Below are positions 39,679-48,633 of a stretch of 64,000 bases of DNA, in pieces (the stretch's first letter is position 1; each line of letters begins with the position of its first letter). This stretch comes from Microbacterium sp. GTDB lineage: Bacteria; Actinomycetota; Actinomycetes; Actinomycetales; Microbacteriaceae. The translations under genes were made by a program, and so were the position numbers. The notes under the pieces were generated by a model that did no database searches, was not told where the DNA came from, and saw only the letters and a program-made list of their open reading frames with translations. Where the stretch lies: contig NZ_JAPSHY010000003.1 in NCBI RefSeq assembly GCF_031179285.1, positions 160,019-224,018 on the forward strand, written 5' to 3'.

Positions 39679-40613
39679 GTGTGATCTCGGATCTGGCACT
39701 TGCTGTGCTTCTCGGCGGTTTTCTCGCTGCGGGACTCCTCTTCCTCCTCGCTTCCTTGCCCCGCTGGCGTGCCGCATCGCTGAGTACCCGCATCGCTCCG
39801 TATGTCCGCGACGTGATCGACGACGCGCTCCTCCCGCCCGGCGTACTTCCGCGGGCGGGCATCCTCCCCTCGGGGCGCATCACCGCATGGCGACGGCTGC
39901 AGCACGGGTTCGAACGCGTGCTGGGCGGCGGAGAGCTGTTGCAGCGCCGACTGGCGCAGGCGGGGCTCAGAGCCGATGCGGGCGCGTTCCGTGCGCGACA
40001 GCTGGCTTGGGCGCTCGCGGGACTCGGGGCCGGCGCCGTCCTCGTCATCGTCCTCGCCCTCGCGGGACGGATGTCGGCACCGGTCGCGCTCCTGCCGATC
40101 ATCGCGGGAGCCGCGGCCGGCGCGATCTACGATGCGCAGCTCACGGCCCGCGCCAAGGCGCGCCGCACCCGACTCACCGATGAGCTGCCGACGACTCTGG
40201 AGTTTCTCGCGCTCTGCCTTTCCGCGGGGGAGGGGTTCCTCGACGCGCTCCGGCGAGTGTCTGCCGTCGGGTCGGGTGAGCTGACAGCGGAGCTCCGCCT
40301 GGTGGTGCTCGCGGCGAACACCGGGTCCCCACTCGCCGATGCGCTGGCCGAGATGGCGGCCCGTCTGCAACTGCCGGGGCTGTCGCGTTCCGTCGACCAG
40401 ATCGTCGCAGCCCTCGAACACGGCGCACCGCTGTCGGGGGTGCTCCACGCGCAGGCAGGCGATGCCCGCGAAGACGCGAAGCGGGTTCTCATCGAGCAGG
40501 CAGGCCGCAAGGAGATCCTCATGCTCCTGCCCCTTGTCTTCCTGATCCTGCCAATGTCCGTGCTCTTCGCGGTCTACCCCGGACTTTTCATTCTCCGACT
40601 CGGCATCGGCTGA
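39675..40613 (+). CDS. tadC: Tad pilus assembly membrane protein TadC
   Basis: A 312-residue paralog of TadB: an N-terminal helix, a cytosolic F-domain (TDELPTTLEFLALCLSAGEGFLDALRRVS..GSPLADALAEMAARLQLPGLSRSVDQIVAALEHGAPLSGVL), and C-terminal helices ILMLLPLVFLILPMSVLFAVYPGLF. The ATG at 39675 overlaps the tadB stop (ATGA). It is the second component of the Tad platform. No frame damage. Confidence 0.88.
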   Translation: MSVISDLALAVLLGGFLAAGLLFLLASLPRWRAASLSTRIAPYVRDVIDDALLPPGVLPRAGILPSGRITAWRRLQHGFERVLGGGELLQRRLAQAGLRADAGAFRARQLAWALAGLGAGAVLVIVLALAGRMSAPVALLPIIAGAAAGAIYDAQLTARAKARRTRLTDELPTTLEFLALCLSAGEGFLDALRRVSAVGSGELTAELRLVVLAANTGSPLADALAEMAARLQLPGLSRSVDQIVAALEHGAPLSGVLHAQAGDAREDAKRVLIEQAGRKEILMLLPLVFLILPMSVLFAVYPGLFILRLGIG

Positions 40614-40650
40614 GCGGCACCGATCCGCAGACATCCACGAAAGGACGATC

Positions 40651-40848
40651 ATGACGAGACTTCGAAGCTGGTGGAGGGACCTGAGCGCGTCTGCTCGCTC
40701 GCTCGCCGAGGACGACACCGGGGACGTGCCGGGCTGGGTGCTCGTCACGCTCATGACGGCCGGTCTGGTGGTCGTGATCTGGGCGGTGGCAGGGCCGGCG
40801 CTGAGCGCGTTGTTCGAGCAGGCGATCCAGCGGGTCTCCGGACTCTGA
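40651..40848 (+). CDS. Flp-type pilin-like small membrane protein
   Basis: 65 residues: a basic N-terminal leader (MTRLRSWWRDLSASARSLAED), then DTGDVPGWVLVTLMTAGLVVVIWAVAGPALSALFEQAIQRV. A hydrophobic helix directly after a short charged leader, located just after tadC, is what a class IVb (Flp) pilin looks like. The usual GxxxxE processing site is not conserved (no Glu at +5), so leader cleavage is uncertain. A good AAGGA ribosome site precedes the ATG. Confidence 0.75.
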   Translation: MTRLRSWWRDLSASARSLAEDDTGDVPGWVLVTLMTAGLVVVIWAVAGPALSALFEQAIQRVSGL

Positions 40849-40850
40849 CC

Positions 40851-41255
40851 GTGCACGCAGCACGGCGCGGCATCGCAGACGACCGGGGGTCGAGCCCCGT
40901 CGAGTTCGTGATGGTCGGCACGCTCCTCACCGTGCTGACGCTCGCCGTGCTGCAGATCGCCCTCGCCGTCTACGTGCGAAACGTCGTCCACGACGCTGCC
41001 GTCGAGGGCGCGTATCACGCAGCCCTCGCCGACACCGACCTCGAGGAGGGCGCCGAGCGCGCGCGACTCGCGATCACCCGTGCCGTCGGCGCCGATTACG
41101 CGGATGACGTCTCGGCGAGCACAACGCAGGAACTGGGACACACGGTCGTCGAGATCCGCATCCGCACCACCCTCCCGGTCGTCGGCCTGCTCGGAATCCC
41201 GTTCGCGATGGAGGTGGAGGGACATGCGCCGGTCGAATCGCTGGGTGACGAATGA
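40851..41255 (+). CDS. TadE-like pseudopilin
   Basis: A 134-residue protein: DRGSSPVEFVMVGTLLTVLTLAVLQIALAVYVRNVVHDAAVEGAYHAA, the TadE signature with Glu inside the first helix, followed by an extracellular beta-rich domain. Pseudopilins of this kind are processed by the prepilin peptidase and are needed for pilus assembly. The GTG start is 2 nt after the Flp-like stop. The 3' end overlaps the next gene by 32 bp. Confidence 0.85.
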   Translation: MHAARRGIADDRGSSPVEFVMVGTLLTVLTLAVLQIALAVYVRNVVHDAAVEGAYHAALADTDLEEGAERARLAITRAVGADYADDVSASTTQELGHTVVEIRIRTTLPVVGLLGIPFAMEVEGHAPVESLGDE

Positions 41256-41679
41256 CGACGGCTCCGCAGCACTGGAGTTCATCACGGTCGGGGTGATCCT
41301 GCTGGTCCCCCTGGTGTACCTCGTCATCGCGCTCGGTGTGATCCAGGAGCAGACGCTCGGCGCGGAGGCCGCGGCGAGGCACACCGCTCGTGTGATCTCG
41401 CAGGCACCCGACGTGGATACGGCCGCCTCGCGCAGCGACGCCGTGCTCGCGGGCGTCATCGACGAATACGGACTCGACGCCGAAGCCGTCCGTGTCGGAA
41501 TGACCTGCACGCCCGCCGGAGTCGAGTGCCCATCCGCCGGCGCGACGGTGATCGTCACGGTGGCGACGCGCGTGAGTCTGCCCTTCGTACCGCCGGTGTT
41601 CGGCCTCGACCGGATCGCGTCGATCCCGCTGGAAGCGTCGGCCGCGCAGAAGGTGTCGCGGCTGTGGGGTGGCGAATGA
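41224..41679 (+). CDS. Second TadE/TadF-like pseudopilin
   Basis: A 151-residue protein: RSNRWVTNDDGSAALEFITVGVILLVPLVYLVIALGVIQEQTLGAEAAARHTARVI, again a helix with Glu after a short basic leader, then an extracellular domain with one Cys pair (MTCTPAGVECP). The ATG at 41224 has GGAGG upstream within the previous gene; an alternative GTG lies at ~41246. It belongs to the same coupled tad transcript. Confidence 0.82.
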   Translation: MRRSNRWVTNDDGSAALEFITVGVILLVPLVYLVIALGVIQEQTLGAEAAARHTARVISQAPDVDTAASRSDAVLAGVIDEYGLDAEAVRVGMTCTPAGVECPSAGATVIVTVATRVSLPFVPPVFGLDRIASIPLEASAAQKVSRLWGGE

Positions 41680-42098
41680 ATCGCCCTCGCCGCACCGGCG
41701 GCGATGAGGGAAGCGTGCTGCTCCTCACTCTCGGCTACGTTCTGCTCGCTCTCGCGGTGCTCTTCGTCTGCGTGTGCGCCACCGATCTCTACATCGCGCA
41801 GAAACGACTGGACTCCCTCGCCGACTCGGCGGCGCTCGCCGGGGCGGACGGCTTCACCCTCGCGGTCACCGGTGAGAGCGTCAGGGCAGAACTCAGCGAC
41901 GCAGGGGTGAGAGAGCAGGCGGAGGCACTGATCGCCGCGCTCCCTGGCGAAGCCACGCTGGTGGCGGCATCCTCACCGGACGGAGTCTCGGCGCAGGTGA
42001 CGCTCACCGCGTCGTGGCATCCGCCGCTCTTCTCGCCCTTCGTCCCCGACGGCATCCCGCTGCAGGCCACCGCGACCAGCCGCACCGCGCTCGAGTGA
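41676..42098 (+). CDS. TadG-like (DUF2134-type) pilus-locus protein
   Basis: A 140-residue protein with DEGSVLLLTLGYVLLALAVLFVCVCATDLYIAQKRLDSLADSAALAGAD, the N-terminal Flp/TadG helix followed by the typical QxxLxxxADxAALAGA segment, and a short extracellular domain. The ATG overlaps the previous stop (ATGA). It is the last gene of the tad operon; its stop lies 2 bp from that of the convergent MFS gene. No TadZ, RcpC or prepilin peptidase gene is visible in the window. Confidence 0.83.
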   Translation: MNRPRRTGGDEGSVLLLTLGYVLLALAVLFVCVCATDLYIAQKRLDSLADSAALAGADGFTLAVTGESVRAELSDAGVREQAEALIAALPGEATLVAASSPDGVSAQVTLTASWHPPLFSPFVPDGIPLQATATSRTALE

Positions 42099-42100
42099 AC

Positions 42101-43378
42101 TCATTCCGCGTCGGCATCCGGCCTGGGCCGTGGCACGAACCGGGGGATCCAGCGCAGGAACCCGGCAGCTCCCAGGAGCCCGATCACTCCCATCGCACCC
42201 GCCGCGAACGATAGCGATGCCACGGCGGTGATGCCGGCGACGATCAGCGGAGCTGCCGCCCCTCCGGCATCCGCCAGCGTCCGCCATGACCCGAGGAACG
42301 CGGCGGGCTCGTGTTTCGGCGCAACGTCCGCTCCGAGGGTGAGCAGGATGCCGCTGGAGAGGCCGTTGCCCACGCCGAGCACCACGGCGAACGTGCCGTA
42401 CCAGAGCACCGCCGAATCGAGGTCGTGCGTGAAGGCCAGCGCGAGGAACCCGAGCCCCATCACGAGCATCGCCGGCATCGCGGCCCAGAGCCTGCCGAAC
42501 CGGTCCATCACCTGGCCGCTCGCGTAGAAGAGGGCGAAGTCGACCGCTCCCGAAATGCCGACCACCAGTGCGATCGTCGACGCGTCCAGCCCGATCGACA
42601 CGCCCCACAGCGGCAGCACTGCCATCCGCGCCGAGCGCAGCGCCGACAGCGACGCGGCCGCGGCCCCGAGCCGGCTCAGCACACCACGCTGCTGCCACAT
42701 CGTGCGGAAGACCCCGGCGCGCTCGATCGTCGGGATCGAGCCGCTCACCGCCTCGCCGGAGTCCTCGGCGGGGTCCGACCGGTTCGCGGTGCGGATCGGC
42801 GGATTCGCCTTCTCAGGGTCGGGGCCGAACAGCACGAGCAGCAGCATCACGAACAGGCAGCCGATGAGGAACCAGATCGTCACGAGCTCGTCGTGGAACA
42901 GCTGCAGAAGACCTGCGGCGAAGAACGGTCCGATGAAGATTCCGAGACGGAAGCTGCCGCCCAGCAGCGACAGCGACCGAGCCCGGAACGGCAGCGGAAC
43001 CCTCGTCGTCATGAAGGCGTGCCGGGCGAGGCCGAACGCGGCCGCGCAGAAGCCGAGCAGGAACACGGATGCCGCGAAGAGGCCCAGCGTGGGGGAGGAG
43101 AGCATCCCGAGGGCCGCGAGCAGCGAGACCGCCCCCGCGATCACCATCGTGAACCGCTCGCCGACCTTCGCCACGAGCCACCCGGCCGGCAGGTTGCCGC
43201 AGAGCTGGCCGACGACGAGCGCGGCCGCGACGAGCGCCGCGGAGGCGACATCCGCCCCCATCGTCACCGCGATCACCGGGATGAGGGGGATGACGGCGCC
43301 CTCGCCGATCGAGAAGAGGATGGTCGGCAGGTACACCATCGGCCCGAACTGTCTCAGGACCGACGACGCACTACTCAC
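42101..43378 (-). CDS. MFS transporter
   Basis: A 425-residue, 12-TM major facilitator with a long charged central loop (residues ~185-225, GPDPEKANPPIRTANRSDPAED). The helix 2-3 loop AGWLVAKVGERFTMV and the second-half DRFGRLWAAMP loop are MFS signatures. It resembles drug or small-molecule exporters of the DHA type; the substrate is unknown. The GTG start at 43378 is 6 nt from TAACGT, which indicates a leaderless message. Confidence 0.87.
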   Translation of the reverse strand: MSSASSVLRQFGPMVYLPTILFSIGEGAVIPLIPVIAVTMGADVASAALVAAALVVGQLCGNLPAGWLVAKVGERFTMVIAGAVSLLAALGMLSSPTLGLFAASVFLLGFCAAAFGLARHAFMTTRVPLPFRARSLSLLGGSFRLGIFIGPFFAAGLLQLFHDELVTIWFLIGCLFVMLLLVLFGPDPEKANPPIRTANRSDPAEDSGEAVSGSIPTIERAGVFRTMWQQRGVLSRLGAAAASLSALRSARMAVLPLWGVSIGLDASTIALVVGISGAVDFALFYASGQVMDRFGRLWAAMPAMLVMGLGFLALAFTHDLDSAVLWYGTFAVVLGVGNGLSSGILLTLGADVAPKHEPAAFLGSWRTLADAGGAAAPLIVAGITAVASLSFAAGAMGVIGLLGAAGFLRWIPRFVPRPRPDADAE

Positions 43379-43384
43379 GCTCTC

Positions 43385-43390
43385 ACGTTA
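43385..43390 (-). promoter_or_regulatory. -10 element TAACGT, leaderless MFS gene
   Basis: TAACGT on the minus strand, 6 nt before the GTG at 43378. Confidence 0.45.
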
Positions 43391-43417
43391 CCCCTGCGCA
43401 CGTTAGGCTGAAGTGCC

Positions 43418-44527
43418 ATGCTCGAACTCGACCTCTCAGCTGACATCCAGGCCCTGCGACTCACCTTCGGTGACATTCGCGAGGTCGTCGATGTCGAAGC
43501 GCTCCGCACCGAAATCGCCCGACTCAGCGAAGAAGCCGGTGCCCCCGACCTGTGGGACGACACCGAGCGCGCGCAGAAGGTGACCAGCGCTCTGAGCCAC
43601 CGTCAGTCCGAACTCGCCCGCATCGAGGGCATCGCCAGCCGCCTCGACGACCTCGAGGTGCTCATCGGCCTCGCGAACGAGATGGGTGATGAGGATTCCG
43701 CGCAGGAAGCGCGCACCGAGCTCGCCACCCTCAAAGAGCTCATCGACCAGCTCGAGGTGCAGACGCTCCTCGACGGCGAGTACGACGATCGCTCGGCCAT
43801 CATCACGATCCGTTCCGGCGCCGGCGGCGACGACGCCACCGACTTCGCCGAGATGCTCATGCGCATGTACCTGCGCTGGGCCGAGCAGCACAAGTACCCC
43901 GTCAAGGTGATGGACACCTCATACGCCGAAGGCGCCGGCATCAAGTCGGCGACCTTCGAGATCGAGGCCCCCTACGCCTTCGGCACGCTGTCGGTCGAGG
44001 CCGGGACCCACCGCCTCGCGCGGATCAGCCCGTTCGGGTCGGCCGACAAGCGCCAGACGTCGTTCGCCGCCGTCGAGGTCATCCCGCTGATGGAAGAGGC
44101 GACCGAGGTCGACATCCCCGAGGGCGACATCCGCGTCGACGTCTTCCGCTCCTCGGGCCCCGGCGGCCAGTCGGTCAACACCACCGACTCCGCCGTGCGC
44201 CTGACCCACCTGCCGACCGGCATCGTCGTGTCGATGCAGAACGAGAAGTCGCAGATCCAGAACCGCGCCGCCGCGATGCGCGTGCTGCAGACCCGCCTGC
44301 TGCTGCTGCAGAAGGAGCAGGAGGCGGCGAAGAAGAAGGAACTCGCCGGAACCATCACCGCGAGCTGGGGCGATCAGATGCGCTCGTACTTCCTCTACGG
44401 GCAGCAGCTGGTGAAAGACCTGCGCACCGGCCACGAGTCCGGCAACCCCGCTGCCGTCTTCGACGGCGACCTCGACGGCTTCATCTCTGCCGGCATCCGC
44501 TGGCGGAAGCGCAAGACCGACGACTGA
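43418..44527 (+). CDS. prfB: Peptide chain release factor 2
   Basis: A 369-residue class I release factor. The catalytic loop is SSGPGGQSVNTTDSAVRLTHLPTGIVV (GGQ), and the stop-codon recognition tripeptide is SPF in RISPFGSADKRQTSF, which identifies RF2 (UAA/UGA) rather than RF1 (PxT). The gene is read in one continuous frame; there is no programmed frameshift site of the enterobacterial type. A TAGGCT element ends 8 nt before the ATG. A strong bidirectional hairpin follows. Confidence 0.97.
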   Translation: MLELDLSADIQALRLTFGDIREVVDVEALRTEIARLSEEAGAPDLWDDTERAQKVTSALSHRQSELARIEGIASRLDDLEVLIGLANEMGDEDSAQEARTELATLKELIDQLEVQTLLDGEYDDRSAIITIRSGAGGDDATDFAEMLMRMYLRWAEQHKYPVKVMDTSYAEGAGIKSATFEIEAPYAFGTLSVEAGTHRLARISPFGSADKRQTSFAAVEVIPLMEEATEVDIPEGDIRVDVFRSSGPGGQSVNTTDSAVRLTHLPTGIVVSMQNEKSQIQNRAAAMRVLQTRLLLLQKEQEAAKKKELAGTITASWGDQMRSYFLYGQQLVKDLRTGHESGNPAAVFDGDLDGFISAGIRWRKRKTDD

Positions 44528-44543
44528 TCCTCGATACGCACGC

Positions 44544-44578
44544 AGAAGGCCCCGGAGCGATGCGCTCCGGGGCCTTCT
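44544..44578. terminator. Bidirectional terminator between prfB and the DUF2510 gene
   Basis: Perfect 15-bp stem AGAAGGCCCCGGAGC (44544-44558) / GCTCCGGGGCCTTCT (44564-44578), 5-nt loop, between two convergent genes. Confidence 0.9.
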
Positions 44579-44595
44579 GTTGATTCAGGCGGGTG

Positions 44596-45645
44596 TCACG
44601 GCATCAGGCAGGTGACGCCCCACTCGGTGAACTTCTCGCTGAACGCGGTGAGAGCGTCCGGGTCGGTGTACATCTCCTCGCCGTTCGCAATCACCCGAAG
44701 CGTGTCATCCGGGATGTCCGACGAGACGAATCCTTCGGCGATGCAGGTGATCTGCTCGGGTGAGTACGATTCGTTCTCCCCGAGCGCGGTGATCACCTCG
44801 GTGAGGCCGGCAGCGACCTCTTCGACGGTGGGTCGACCGGTGCCGGTCGCGGTGTCGTCACTCGCGTCGGTCTCGTCGGGCTCAGGACTCGCCGAGTCGG
44901 ACGGGATCGACGTCGGGAAGTTGTCGAGCTCGTCCTGGAACGCGTCGGCGAAAGAGAGGGTGAAGAACACGGCCGCGACGATGATGCTGATGATCGTGCC
45001 GACCACGGCGACCGACAGCCCGACGATGCCCGGCCACTTCTTGCCCTTGAGGAACAGCGACACGATCGAGACGATGAAGCCGAGACCGAGCAGCACCCAG
45101 CCGACAACCATGACCGGGGGGATGCAGCCGAGGATCGTGCCGAGCGCGGCAAGGCCCAGACCGACGAGCCCGATGACGGAGAGCTTCTTCGGCTCCTCGG
45201 GGGTGCCGACGCCGGTGGCTGCGCCGGGGTAGGCGCCGCCCGAGTCAGCGGCCGGGTACCCGGGAGCCGGCGGTGCGTACGCCGCCGCTGCGTCCGGGTA
45301 CGACGGCGCCGCGTATTCCGGGACGGCCGGGGTGGAACCGGGGTAGGGGGCGCTCGACGGGTACGAGGCCGTCTCGCCCGGTGCGCTGAAGGCCTCGGTG
45401 GGCTGCGCGTCGGCGTCGCTGGACGCGGCGGGAGCGTCGCCCGACGGCCGCATCACGGTGTCGTCGAGTGAATCGCCGTTCGACCAGTCCTGCGGGGCAG
45501 CGGAGCCGGCGGCCGGCTCGGCAGCGGGAGCGTCGGTTGCGGCGGGTGCCTCGGCCTCGGGAGCGAAGTGCTCGGTCCACTGCTGGCCGTCCCACCATCG
45601 CTGCCGGCCTGAACCGTCGTCGTACCAGCCTGCGGGTGTCGTCAT
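44596..45645 (-). CDS. DUF2510 domain membrane protein
   Basis: A 349-residue protein. The N-terminal DUF2510 motif PAGWYDDGSGRQRWWDGQQWTEHF (residues 4-27) is followed by a long Ala/Pro/Ser/Tyr-rich disordered stretch (~30-150), two to three membrane helices (SVIGLVGLGLAALGTILGCIPPVMVVGWVLLGLGFIVSIVSLFL and IVGLSVAVVGTIISIIVAAVFF), and an extracellular C-terminal domain with one conserved-looking Cys pair (EQITCIAEG.., GVTCLMP). The role is unknown; the class is common in Microbacteriaceae. AGGGGG precedes the ATG by 5 nt. A TATATA-type -10 lies ~55 nt upstream. Confidence 0.82.
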   Translation of the reverse strand: MTTPAGWYDDGSGRQRWWDGQQWTEHFAPEAEAPAATDAPAAEPAAGSAAPQDWSNGDSLDDTVMRPSGDAPAASSDADAQPTEAFSAPGETASYPSSAPYPGSTPAVPEYAAPSYPDAAAAYAPPAPGYPAADSGGAYPGAATGVGTPEEPKKLSVIGLVGLGLAALGTILGCIPPVMVVGWVLLGLGFIVSIVSLFLKGKKWPGIVGLSVAVVGTIISIIVAAVFFTLSFADAFQDELDNFPTSIPSDSASPEPDETDASDDTATGTGRPTVEEVAAGLTEVITALGENESYSPEQITCIAEGFVSSDIPDDTLRVIANGEEMYTDPDALTAFSEKFTEWGVTCLMP

Positions 45646-45850
45646 GGGGTCCCCCTAGAGAATGTGAGCCCGCGCGGAACGTGCGAACGGACCCTCCATA
45701 TATAGCAGTCGCGGGTGACGTCGAGAGGGTCAGCGGCATGGGGAGGGCTCCCCATGCGGGTCACCGGGGGCGATCGAGAGGCGACTCGCCTTGTGCTCGC
45801 GGGGTGTCGCTCGCAGACAGCGAGAGGGCCGCGCTTAGGCTCGTAACGCC

Positions 45851-46990
45851 ATGATCCGGTTCGAGAACGTCACGAAGCGCTATCGCGGGACCGCGAGGCC
45901 CGCCCTGTCCGGCGTCGACTTCGAGGTGCAGCGGGGCGAGTTCGTCTTCCTCGTCGGCGCCTCGGGATCGGGGAAGTCAACCTGCCTAAGGCTGATCCTC
46001 CGCGAGGAGATCCCGTCGTCCGGCCGGGTCGCCGTCCTCGGGCGCGATCTCCGCGCGCTGGCGAACCGGAAGGTGCCGTATTTCCGCCGGCACATCGGCT
46101 CGGTCTTCCAGGACTTCCGCCTGCTGCCGTCGAAGACGGTCTACCAGAACGTCGCCTTCACCCTCCAAGTCACCGGATCCTCACGCGGCTTCATCCAGCA
46201 GGCCGTTCCGGAAGCGCTGGCGCTCGTCGGGCTCGACGGCAAGCAGAAGCGGATGCCGCATGAGCTCTCCGGCGGTGAGCAGCAGCGCGTCGCCATCGCG
46301 CGCGCTCTCGTGAACCGGCCGCAGGTGCTGCTCGCCGATGAGCCGACGGGAAACCTCGACCCGGCCACCTCGGTCGACATCATGCAGCTGCTCGCCCGCA
46401 TCAACGCCGGCGGGACCACCGTGCTGATGGCCACCCACGAAGCCGCATTCGTCGATCAGATGCAGCGCCGCGTGATCGAGCTCCGTGACGGCGTCATGGT
46501 GCGCGATGAGGTGCACGGCGGGTACGGAGACACGTCCAACATCCCGCGCCTGGTGCCGGAAGAGGTGCGGGGAGCAGCAGCGGCCGCGGCCCTCACCGCG
46601 GTGCAGGAGGTGCAGCGTCAGACGGCTGATCTCTCCGTCGTGCGCGCCGCCCTCGCCGAAGAACTGAACGCACAGCGCAGGCAGAGCGCCGCAGAGCCCG
46701 TCCGGCAGCCGGCCCGTACCGACCAGGCGGCGGAGACCGCACCGGCGGCAGCAGCCGCTGCCGCATCCTCGCCGGCGCGCACCCACGCCGCCGCAGCGTC
46801 GGCGCCGGCCGAACGCGCATCGGCCGACCGCGCGCCGGGAGCGCCGGAGCCTGCGGCTGAGAAGCCCGCTCCGGTCGGACCGCTCACGCATCCGATCGTC
46901 CTGCCCGAGGTCGACGTGGCCGAGCTCGGTGTCGCCGATCGCCTCGGGCTGTCGGAGTCCGGCGACGAGGAAGTGGGGCCGACCTCATGA
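45851..46990 (+). CDS. ftsE: Cell division ATP-binding protein FtsE with long C-terminal extension
   Basis: Residues 1-~222 are a complete FtsE: Walker [35 protein letters not shown] (Q loop), signature [33 protein letters not shown], and switch His in MATHEAAFV. Normal FtsE is ~230 residues; this one has 379. The extra ~155 residues are Ala/Pro/Arg-rich with a helical part ([31 protein letters not shown]) and an acidic conserved-looking end ([25 protein letters not shown]). With FtsX it controls peptidoglycan hydrolases at the septum. It overlaps ftsX by 4 nt. Confidence 0.93.
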   Translation: MIRFENVTKRYRGTARPALSGVDFEVQRGEFVFLVGASGSGKSTCLRLILREEIPSSGRVAVLGRDLRALANRKVPYFRRHIGSVFQDFRLLPSKTVYQNVAFTLQVTGSSRGFIQQAVPEALALVGLDGKQKRMPHELSGGEQQRVAIARALVNRPQVLLADEPTGNLDPATSVDIMQLLARINAGGTTVLMATHEAAFVDQMQRRVIELRDGVMVRDEVHGGYGDTSNIPRLVPEEVRGAAAAAALTAVQEVQRQTADLSVVRAALAEELNAQRRQSAAEPVRQPARTDQAAETAPAAAAAAASSPARTHAAAASAPAERASADRAPGAPEPAAEKPAPVGPLTHPIVLPEVDVAELGVADRLGLSESGDEEVGPTS

Positions 46991-47901
46991 GAATCGGTCT
47001 GATCCTCGCAGAAGCCCTCGGCGGTCTCCGCCGCAACATCTCGATGGTGATCTCGGTCGTCCTCGTGACCTTCGTGTCGCTGACGTTCGTCGGGGCCGCG
47101 ATCCTCATGCAGGCCCAGATCGGCACGATGCGCGGCTACTGGACGGAGCGCGCCCAGGTGGCCGTCTACATGTGCTCCGAGGTGTCGGAGTCGCAGACCT
47201 GCATCGACGGATCGGCGACCGAGGAGCAGGTGCAGATCGTGCGCGATCGCCTCGCCGACGAGGCGCTGTCACCGCTCATCGCCGACGTGCGCTTCGAGAC
47301 GAAAGAAGAGGCGTACGCCAACATCGTCGAGCAGATCGGCGCCGAGAAGGCCAGCGTCTTCACCGCCGAGCAGATGTCGGAGAGCTTCTTCGTCACGCTG
47401 AAGGACCCCACGCAGTCGCAGGTTCTCGTCGAAGCGTTCGGCGGACAGCTGGGGGTCGAGCAGGTGGCCGACCAGCTGCAGTACCTCGAGCCCCTCTTCT
47501 CGGCGCTCACCGTCGCCACCTACATCGCCGTCGGTATCGCCGTGCTGATGCTGATCGCAGCGACGTTGCTCATCGCGACCACGATCCGCCTGTCGGCCTA
47601 CGCCCGGCGCAAGGAGATCGGGATCATGCGGCTGGTGGGCGCGTCGAACCGCTTCATCCAGACGCCGTTCGTGCTGGAGGGCGTGTTCGCGGCGTTCCTC
47701 GGCTCGGTTCTCGCGAGCGCCGCGGTAGTGGCCGGGCTGCATTTCGGGGTCGACGGCTACCTGCGAGAGCGCGTGCCCTTCATCACGACGTGGGTGAGCA
47801 TGCAGGATGCCGCCCTCGTGGTCCCCGTGCTGATCGGCATCGGCATCCTGCTCGCGGCCCTGTCGGCCGGGTTCGCCATCCGCCGTTGGCTGCGCACCTG
47901 A
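46987..47901 (+). CDS. ftsX: Cell division membrane protein FtsX
   Basis: A 304-residue permease-like protein. TM1 ([23 protein letters not shown]), a ~120-residue extracytoplasmic domain with an isolated Cys pair ([16 protein letters not shown]) and [27 protein letters not shown], then TM2-TM4 with [26 protein letters not shown], the FtsX signature loop. It transmits ATP hydrolysis by FtsE to wall hydrolases outside the cell. The ATG overlaps the ftsE stop (ATGA). Confidence 0.95.
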   Translation: MRIGLILAEALGGLRRNISMVISVVLVTFVSLTFVGAAILMQAQIGTMRGYWTERAQVAVYMCSEVSESQTCIDGSATEEQVQIVRDRLADEALSPLIADVRFETKEEAYANIVEQIGAEKASVFTAEQMSESFFVTLKDPTQSQVLVEAFGGQLGVEQVADQLQYLEPLFSALTVATYIAVGIAVLMLIAATLLIATTIRLSAYARRKEIGIMRLVGASNRFIQTPFVLEGVFAAFLGSVLASAAVVAGLHFGVDGYLRERVPFITTWVSMQDAALVVPVLIGIGILLAALSAGFAIRRWLRT

Positions 47902-47965
47902 CGCCGGTGCCGTTGTAGACTGACAGGCTGTCGTGCGTCCGCACGGCACGGATCAGGAGAGCAAC

Positions 47966-48442
47966 ATGCCCAGGGAACGCGGGGAGAAGGTCGTCGCGAC
48001 CAATCGTCGCGCACGTCACGACTACAACATCGAGAAGTCGTACGAGGCGGGGATGGTGCTCACGGGCACCGAGGTGAAGTCGCTGCGTCAGGGGCGCGCG
48101 AATCTCAGCGACGGGTATGCGTTCATCAAGGGCAACGAGGTGTTCCTCGACTCCGTGCACATCCCCGAGTACTCCCAGGGGCACTGGACCAACCACTCCG
48201 CCAAGCGCGTGCGCAAGCTGCTGCTGCACCGTGAGGAGATCGCGAAGCTGTCGCACGCGGTCTCGGCCGGTGGGTACACGCTCGTCCCGCTGAAGCTCTA
48301 CTTCTTGGACGGTCGCGCCAAGGTCGAGATCGCCCTGGCCAAGGGAAAGCGCGAGTACGACAAGCGGCAGACCCTGCGCGAGCGTCAGGACACCCGTGAG
48401 GCGGAGCGCGCCATGCGCACCCGCAACCGCACCGGCGAGTAA
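47966..48442 (+). CDS. smpB: tmRNA-binding protein SmpB
   Basis: A 158-residue protein with the SmpB fold: ATNRRARHDYNIEKSYEAGMVLTGTEVKSLRQGRANLSDGYAFIKGNEVFL, IPEYSQGHWTNHSAKRVRKLLLHREEI, and a basic C-terminal tail that enters the mRNA channel. It works with tmRNA in trans-translation. AGGAG lies 7 nt before the ATG, and a TAGACT -10 is ~45 nt upstream, so it also has its own promoter. The ssrA gene is not in this window. Confidence 0.96.
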   Translation: MPRERGEKVVATNRRARHDYNIEKSYEAGMVLTGTEVKSLRQGRANLSDGYAFIKGNEVFLDSVHIPEYSQGHWTNHSAKRVRKLLLHREEIAKLSHAVSAGGYTLVPLKLYFLDGRAKVEIALAKGKREYDKRQTLRERQDTREAERAMRTRNRTGE

Positions 48443-48456
48443 ATTCAGACGCTCGC

Positions 48457-48595
48457 GCCGAGTGGACGGATTCGTGCCGAGTGCACGGCCTGCTCACGTC
48501 AATGTCCCGTGCACTCGGCGACAACCGGTGCACTCGCGGTCGAAGCCGCGGCCGAAGTCGCGGTCGGAGCCGCCGTCGAACTCCCCGTCGGAGTC
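48457..48595. repeat. Four-copy inverted motif and 12-bp tandem repeats after smpB
   Basis: The motif GCCGAGTG(C/G)AC occurs directly at 48457-48467 and 48476-48486, and inverted at 48509-48519 and 48528-48536. The middle pair forms a 13-bp stem GCCGAGTGCACGG (48476-48488)/CCGTGCACTCGGC (48507-48519). Immediately after come five degenerate 12-bp units beginning GCGGTCGAAGCC (48536-48547) up to 48595. The gap 48443-48633 has no convincing gene. Confidence 0.75.
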
Positions 48596-48633
48596 TCGCC
48601 GTCGGGGCGGCGGCAGCCGCGAGGAGCTTCCGG

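Noticed and set aside
43418..43520. Programmed frameshift in prfB
   Set aside because: The reading frame is continuous from the first ATG and no in-frame UGA with a slippery CUU is present.
48443..48633. ssrA (tmRNA) next to smpB
   Set aside because: The gap contains only inverted words and 12-bp repeats. There is no Ala-tRNA-like acceptor, no GGTTC..CCA end and no tag frame.
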